From the NCBI GenBank assembly GCA_020635035.1, contig JACKAO010000001.1, positions 1 to 64,000 of the forward strand: a DNA stretch of 64,000 nt, in the 5' to 3' direction. The notes beneath the pieces are model-generated. The model did no database searches. It was not told where the DNA came from and saw nothing but the letters and a program-made list of their open reading frames with translations. Shown here one piece after another: positions 61,425 through 64,000 of this stretch; position 1 is the first letter of the stretch; each line of letters starts with the position of its first letter. This stretch comes from Calditrichia bacterium. GTDB taxonomy: Bacteria; Calditrichota; Calditrichia; Calditrichales; J004. The position numbers and the translations under genes were made by a program.

Positions 61425-62558
61425 ATGAGTGAACAAAAAGTGTGGACACGCAGGGAATTTGTAAATCTGATGGGTAAAGGCAGTGGAATCATCATGGGGA
61501 TGAATCTCTTTAATATCCCCGGTTTTGATAAGGTTTTTGCCCAGGCAGTTACTGAAGTTCCCGTTTTATGGTTACAAGCCGGGGCATGTTCCGGTTGTTC
61601 TGTATCATTATTAAATATAAAAAGCCCGACAATTCAGGATGTCTTGTTAGGAGAAGTGGTTCCAGGTAAACATGTGAGCTTGTTATGGCATCCGAATATC
61701 TCGGCAGCACAGGGAGATCAGGTCCTTGAGATCATAGAAAATCTAAAGAACGGTGAACCTGGCTCATTTATCCTGGCAATGGAAGGCGCAATTTCCACAA
61801 AAGATGATGGTATTTATTGTGAGTTCTGTGAAAAGGATGGTAAAGGTATCACAGCTTTACAGCATCTTTTAGATCTTGCACCCAAGGCTATGGCGATTCT
61901 TTCCGTCGGAACCTGTGCATCATTCGGTGGTATTCCTGCGGCAGGTTCAAATCCGACCGGTTGCAAACCTGTTTATAAAGTACTCGAAGACTATAACATT
62001 AACACACCGGTAGTGAATATTCCGGGTTGTCCGCCACATCCGGATTGGTTTGTCGGCACGGTTGCAACTGTTCTCATTGCTGGTCTCGGAGCCGTTGAAG
62101 TTGATGAACATAAACGCCCGAAGGCATTTTATGGTAAACTTATCCATGATAACTGTCCGCGTCGTGGTCAATTTGACCAGGGAAATTTTGCCCAGGATTT
62201 TGGTGATGATGGTTGCCTCTACAAACTCGGTTGTAAAGGTCCGGTAACACATTCTGACTGTCCGAAAAGACAATGGAACAGCGGAGTTAACTGGCCCATC
62301 GGCAGTGGTCATCCATGTATTGGTTGTGTTGAACCTTTCTTCCCTTATAAAGATAATATGTATGAACAGGTTCAGGTTCAGTTCGCCACGGCTCCATCAA
62401 CTTATCCTGGCATAATCAATCAAAAAGAAACACGTGTCGATCCTGTTGTTACAGGTCTGGTTGGCGCAGCAGCAGGTGCCGCAATAGGGGCTGGTGTTGT
62501 CGCCGCAAGAAAAAACAAGGCAGCTAAAGAAGCTAAGGAGGAGGAAAATGGCTCTTAG
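61425..62558 (+). CDS. hybO: [NiFe]-hydrogenase small subunit with Tat signal
   Basis: A 377-residue protein. A twin-arginine signal (R9-R10 in WTRREFVNLMG) leads to export with the large subunit. The proximal cluster ligands include C55 and C58 in GACSGCSVSLLN, the Cys of GTCASFGG and the GCPPHPD motif; the distal and medial cluster region is HDNCPRRGQF ... GCKGPVTHSDCPKRQWN ... HPCIGCVEPFF. There is no extra Cys next to the CSGC pair, unlike O2-tolerant Hyd-1 types. A C-terminal hydrophobic helix (GLVGAAAGAAIGAGVVAA) anchors it in the membrane. It is preceded by AGGAGG and 4 bp of spacing. Confidence 0.95.
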   Translation: MSEQKVWTRREFVNLMGKGSGIIMGMNLFNIPGFDKVFAQAVTEVPVLWLQAGACSGCSVSLLNIKSPTIQDVLLGEVVPGKHVSLLWHPNISAAQGDQVLEIIENLKNGEPGSFILAMEGAISTKDDGIYCEFCEKDGKGITALQHLLDLAPKAMAILSVGTCASFGGIPAAGSNPTGCKPVYKVLEDYNINTPVVNIPGCPPHPDWFVGTVATVLIAGLGAVEVDEHKRPKAFYGKLIHDNCPRRGQFDQGNFAQDFGDDGCLYKLGCKGPVTHSDCPKRQWNSGVNWPIGSGHPCIGCVEPFFPYKDNMYEQVQVQFATAPSTYPGIINQKETRVDPVVTGLVGAAAGAAIGAGVVAARKNKAAKEAKEEENGS

Positions 62559-63450
62559 TCGAAGAGATTTTTTCAAAACCTCCACAATTCTTGGAGGTAC
62601 CATTCTCGGTGTTTCCAAAAAGTCTTTTGCTGAAGAAACTGAACAAAGTATTGCAGACAATTGGGGAATGCTGAATGACAGTACTCTTTGTATAGGTTGC
62701 CGGGGATGCCAGTCAGCCTGTAAAAAAGAGCATGGACTGGATCGTGTTGGAAATGATCCGCGCTATGATATGCCCACGGATTTGAATGCGGATAATCTTA
62801 CTTTGATTCAGCTATACAATAAAACAGAGACTGAATATTGTTTTATAAGAAGAAGTTGTCTGCATTGTAATTATCCGTCTTGTGTTTCAGTGTGCCCGGT
62901 TGCAGCTTTTACAAAGCGGGATGATGGTGTTGTTGTTTATGACAAAGACAAATGCATCGGCTGTCGTTATTGCCAGGTGGCATGTCCTTTTGAAGCGCCG
63001 ACATTCGAATATGATGAAGCTTTTCCGGTAGTTCATAAATGCGATTTTTGCAAAGACACGCGTCTCGATAAAGGTTTAAAACCGGCCTGTGCATCTGTCT
63101 GTCCGCGGGGAGCCATAAAATTTGGTAAACGTGGAGAACTACTTGAAGAAGCAAGGAACCGCATAAAAGACAACCCCGAACGCTACAATGCACATATTTA
63201 TGGTGAAACTGAAATTGGCGGCACATCGGTAATGTTCCTTGCTCCCAAGAATATCGAATTTGATGATCTAGGTTATCATTCCTGGGGAGAAACGCCACCG
63301 GGAGCGTTGCAGGAAAAAATTCAACATGGGATTTTTAAGTACTGGATTCCGCCTGTAGCATTGTACGGTGCCCTGGCAATTCTTGCAGTTTCAAACCGCA
63401 AAAAAAATAACGATGATAACCAATCGGAGGAGGCCGGAAATGAAAGTTAA
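62548..63450 (+). CDS. hybA: HybA-type iron-sulfur electron-transfer subunit
   Basis: The ATG at 62548 is preceded by AAGGAGGAGG and overlaps the small-subunit gene by 11 bp. The 300-residue product has a Tat signal (SRRDFFKTSTILGG). Four 4Fe-4S clusters are implied by CIGCRGCQSACKKEHG, CLHCNYPSCVSVCP, CIGCRYCQVACPFEAP and CDFCKDTR...KPACASVCP. A C-terminal membrane helix (about 265-285, WIPPVALYGALAILAV) precedes a charged tail. HybA passes electrons from the hydrogenase small subunit to the HybB membrane subunit. It overlaps the next gene by 11 bp, so translation is coupled. Confidence 0.95.
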   Translation: MALSRRDFFKTSTILGGTILGVSKKSFAEETEQSIADNWGMLNDSTLCIGCRGCQSACKKEHGLDRVGNDPRYDMPTDLNADNLTLIQLYNKTETEYCFIRRSCLHCNYPSCVSVCPVAAFTKRDDGVVVYDKDKCIGCRYCQVACPFEAPTFEYDEAFPVVHKCDFCKDTRLDKGLKPACASVCPRGAIKFGKRGELLEEARNRIKDNPERYNAHIYGETEIGGTSVMFLAPKNIEFDDLGYHSWGETPPGALQEKIQHGIFKYWIPPVALYGALAILAVSNRKKNNDDNQSEEAGNES

Positions 63451-64000
63451 TGCAGCTCCGATGAATCAAAAAATATGGACACCATGGTTTACAGTTGGTG
63501 TCATTTTTATTGCACTTGGTGCTATAGTAACATTGTATCGTTTTATTTTTGGAATTGGTGCAGTTACTAATTTAAGCGATGGGGTTCCCTGGGGGATATG
63601 GATTGCATTCGATGTTGTAACGGGAATAGCTCTTGCAGCTGGTGGTTTTACAATGGCTGCCTTAATCTATATTTTTAACAGAGGGCAATATTCTCCCCTT
63701 GTTCGGCCAGCATTGATAACCGCATTGCTTGGATACGGCATAGCTGCTTTTTCGATTATGCTGGATGTTGGACGATGGTGGCAGCTCTACAATCCTTTGC
63801 TTCCACGGTCATGGCAGGGAAATTCACCCTTATTCGAAGTTTCTCTTTGTGTAATGACCTATCTGACAGTGCTTATTCTTGAATTTGTTCCTATCGCGGC
63901 AGAAAAATATAAAGATTCTGACAATGCTTTTCTTAAATCATTAGCGAATAAATTAGGACCGGTTGTTAATAAAGCATTATTGTTCCTGATAATACTGGGT
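63440..64000 (+). CDS. hybB: HybB/NrfD-type membrane subunit, 3' partial
   Basis: The frame opens at ATG 63440, inside the end of hybA, after AGGAGG-like bases (63426-63432), and runs off the window after 187 codons. It has at least four membrane helices in the visible part: GVIFIALGAIVTLYRFIFG, WIAFDVVTGIALAAGGFTMAA, ALITALLGYGIAAFSIMLDV and CVMTYLTVLILEFV. The SDGVPWGIWIAFDV stretch is the HybB/NrfD signature. HybB takes electrons to the quinone pool. Maturation genes (hyp) are presumably further downstream or elsewhere. Confidence 0.93.
   Translation, partial: MKVNAAPMNQKIWTPWFTVGVIFIALGAIVTLYRFIFGIGAVTNLSDGVPWGIWIAFDVVTGIALAAGGFTMAALIYIFNRGQYSPLVRPALITALLGYGIAAFSIMLDVGRWWQLYNPLLPRSWQGNSPLFEVSLCVMTYLTVLILEFVPIAAEKYKDSDNAFLKSLANKLGPVVNKALLFLIILG

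Noticed and set aside
1..64000. CRISPR arrays, tRNA or rRNA genes, and prophage genes
   Set aside because: No regularly spaced direct repeats, tRNA cloverleafs, rRNA blocks or phage structural genes were seen in the spacers; gaps are short except 5009-5732.

Overview
The window is AT-rich bacterial DNA with dense, mostly operonic coding. Two secreted proteins end in T9SS-type C-terminal sorting domains (one with the NYPNPFNP motif), and there are sensor kinases with periplasmic two-component-regulator propellers, a CarboxypepD_reg-TonB receptor and a ten-Asp-box VPS10/sortilin-like protein. Together these point to the FCB superphylum, most likely a Calditrichota/Ignavibacteriota-type lineage. 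That placement is inference; no rRNA or tRNA gene is visible.

Layout. (1) 1-9.4 kb, plus strand: end of a surface-polysaccharide locus with a sugar transferase (5'-truncated by the window), a Wzi-like outer-membrane protein, WlbA-type UDP-GlcNAcA dehydrogenase, an unrecognised protein, UDP-GlcNAc 2-epimerase, GDP-mannose 4,6-dehydratase and GDP-fucose synthase. It is interrupted by a 0.7 kb block of dispersed repeats and by a small GIY-YIG nuclease module bounded by inverted repeats. (2) 9.4-17.5 kb: cyclophilin, ATP-grasp enzyme, TonB receptor, an EAL-HDOD/PilZ pair, and an (R)-citramalate synthase with a LysE-type exporter. (3) 17.6-25.3 kb: a signalling and secretion block with a membrane AraC regulator, a propeller histidine kinase, a NarL-type regulator and two T9SS cargo proteins. 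A direct-repeat motif lies upstream of both the response regulator and the first cargo gene. (4) 25.3-40.5 kb: metabolic and regulatory genes (AraC/PhyH divergent pair, RtcB, a giant hybrid kinase, a MarR/F420-reductase-like pair with a shared operator, amidohydrolase, VPS10-like protein, PdxH, aldo/keto reductase, a CcmE-like stub). (5) 40.6-52.4 kb, minus strand: a ten-gene chemosensory operon with CheA-REC, CheW, two MCPs, CheB, CheR, a HEAT-REC protein, and a STAS/RsbW-like/REC partner-switch trio. (6) 52.7-57.4 kb: AbgT transporter, a CPA antiporter fused to a PTS EIIA-like domain, and a membrane protein. (7) 57.6-64 kb, plus strand: a heme lipoprotein overlapping a stand-alone sigma-54 activator gene, then a canonical -24/-12 promoter and a Hyb-type (group 1c-like) [NiFe]-hydrogenase operon. 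The last gene (HybB/NrfD) runs off the window.

The most interesting parts are the apparently self-contained sigma-54 hydrogenase control unit, the chemosensory operon with built-in partner-switch proteins, the MarR operator pair, the NarL-associated repeat, and the repeat and mobile modules that split the polysaccharide locus.
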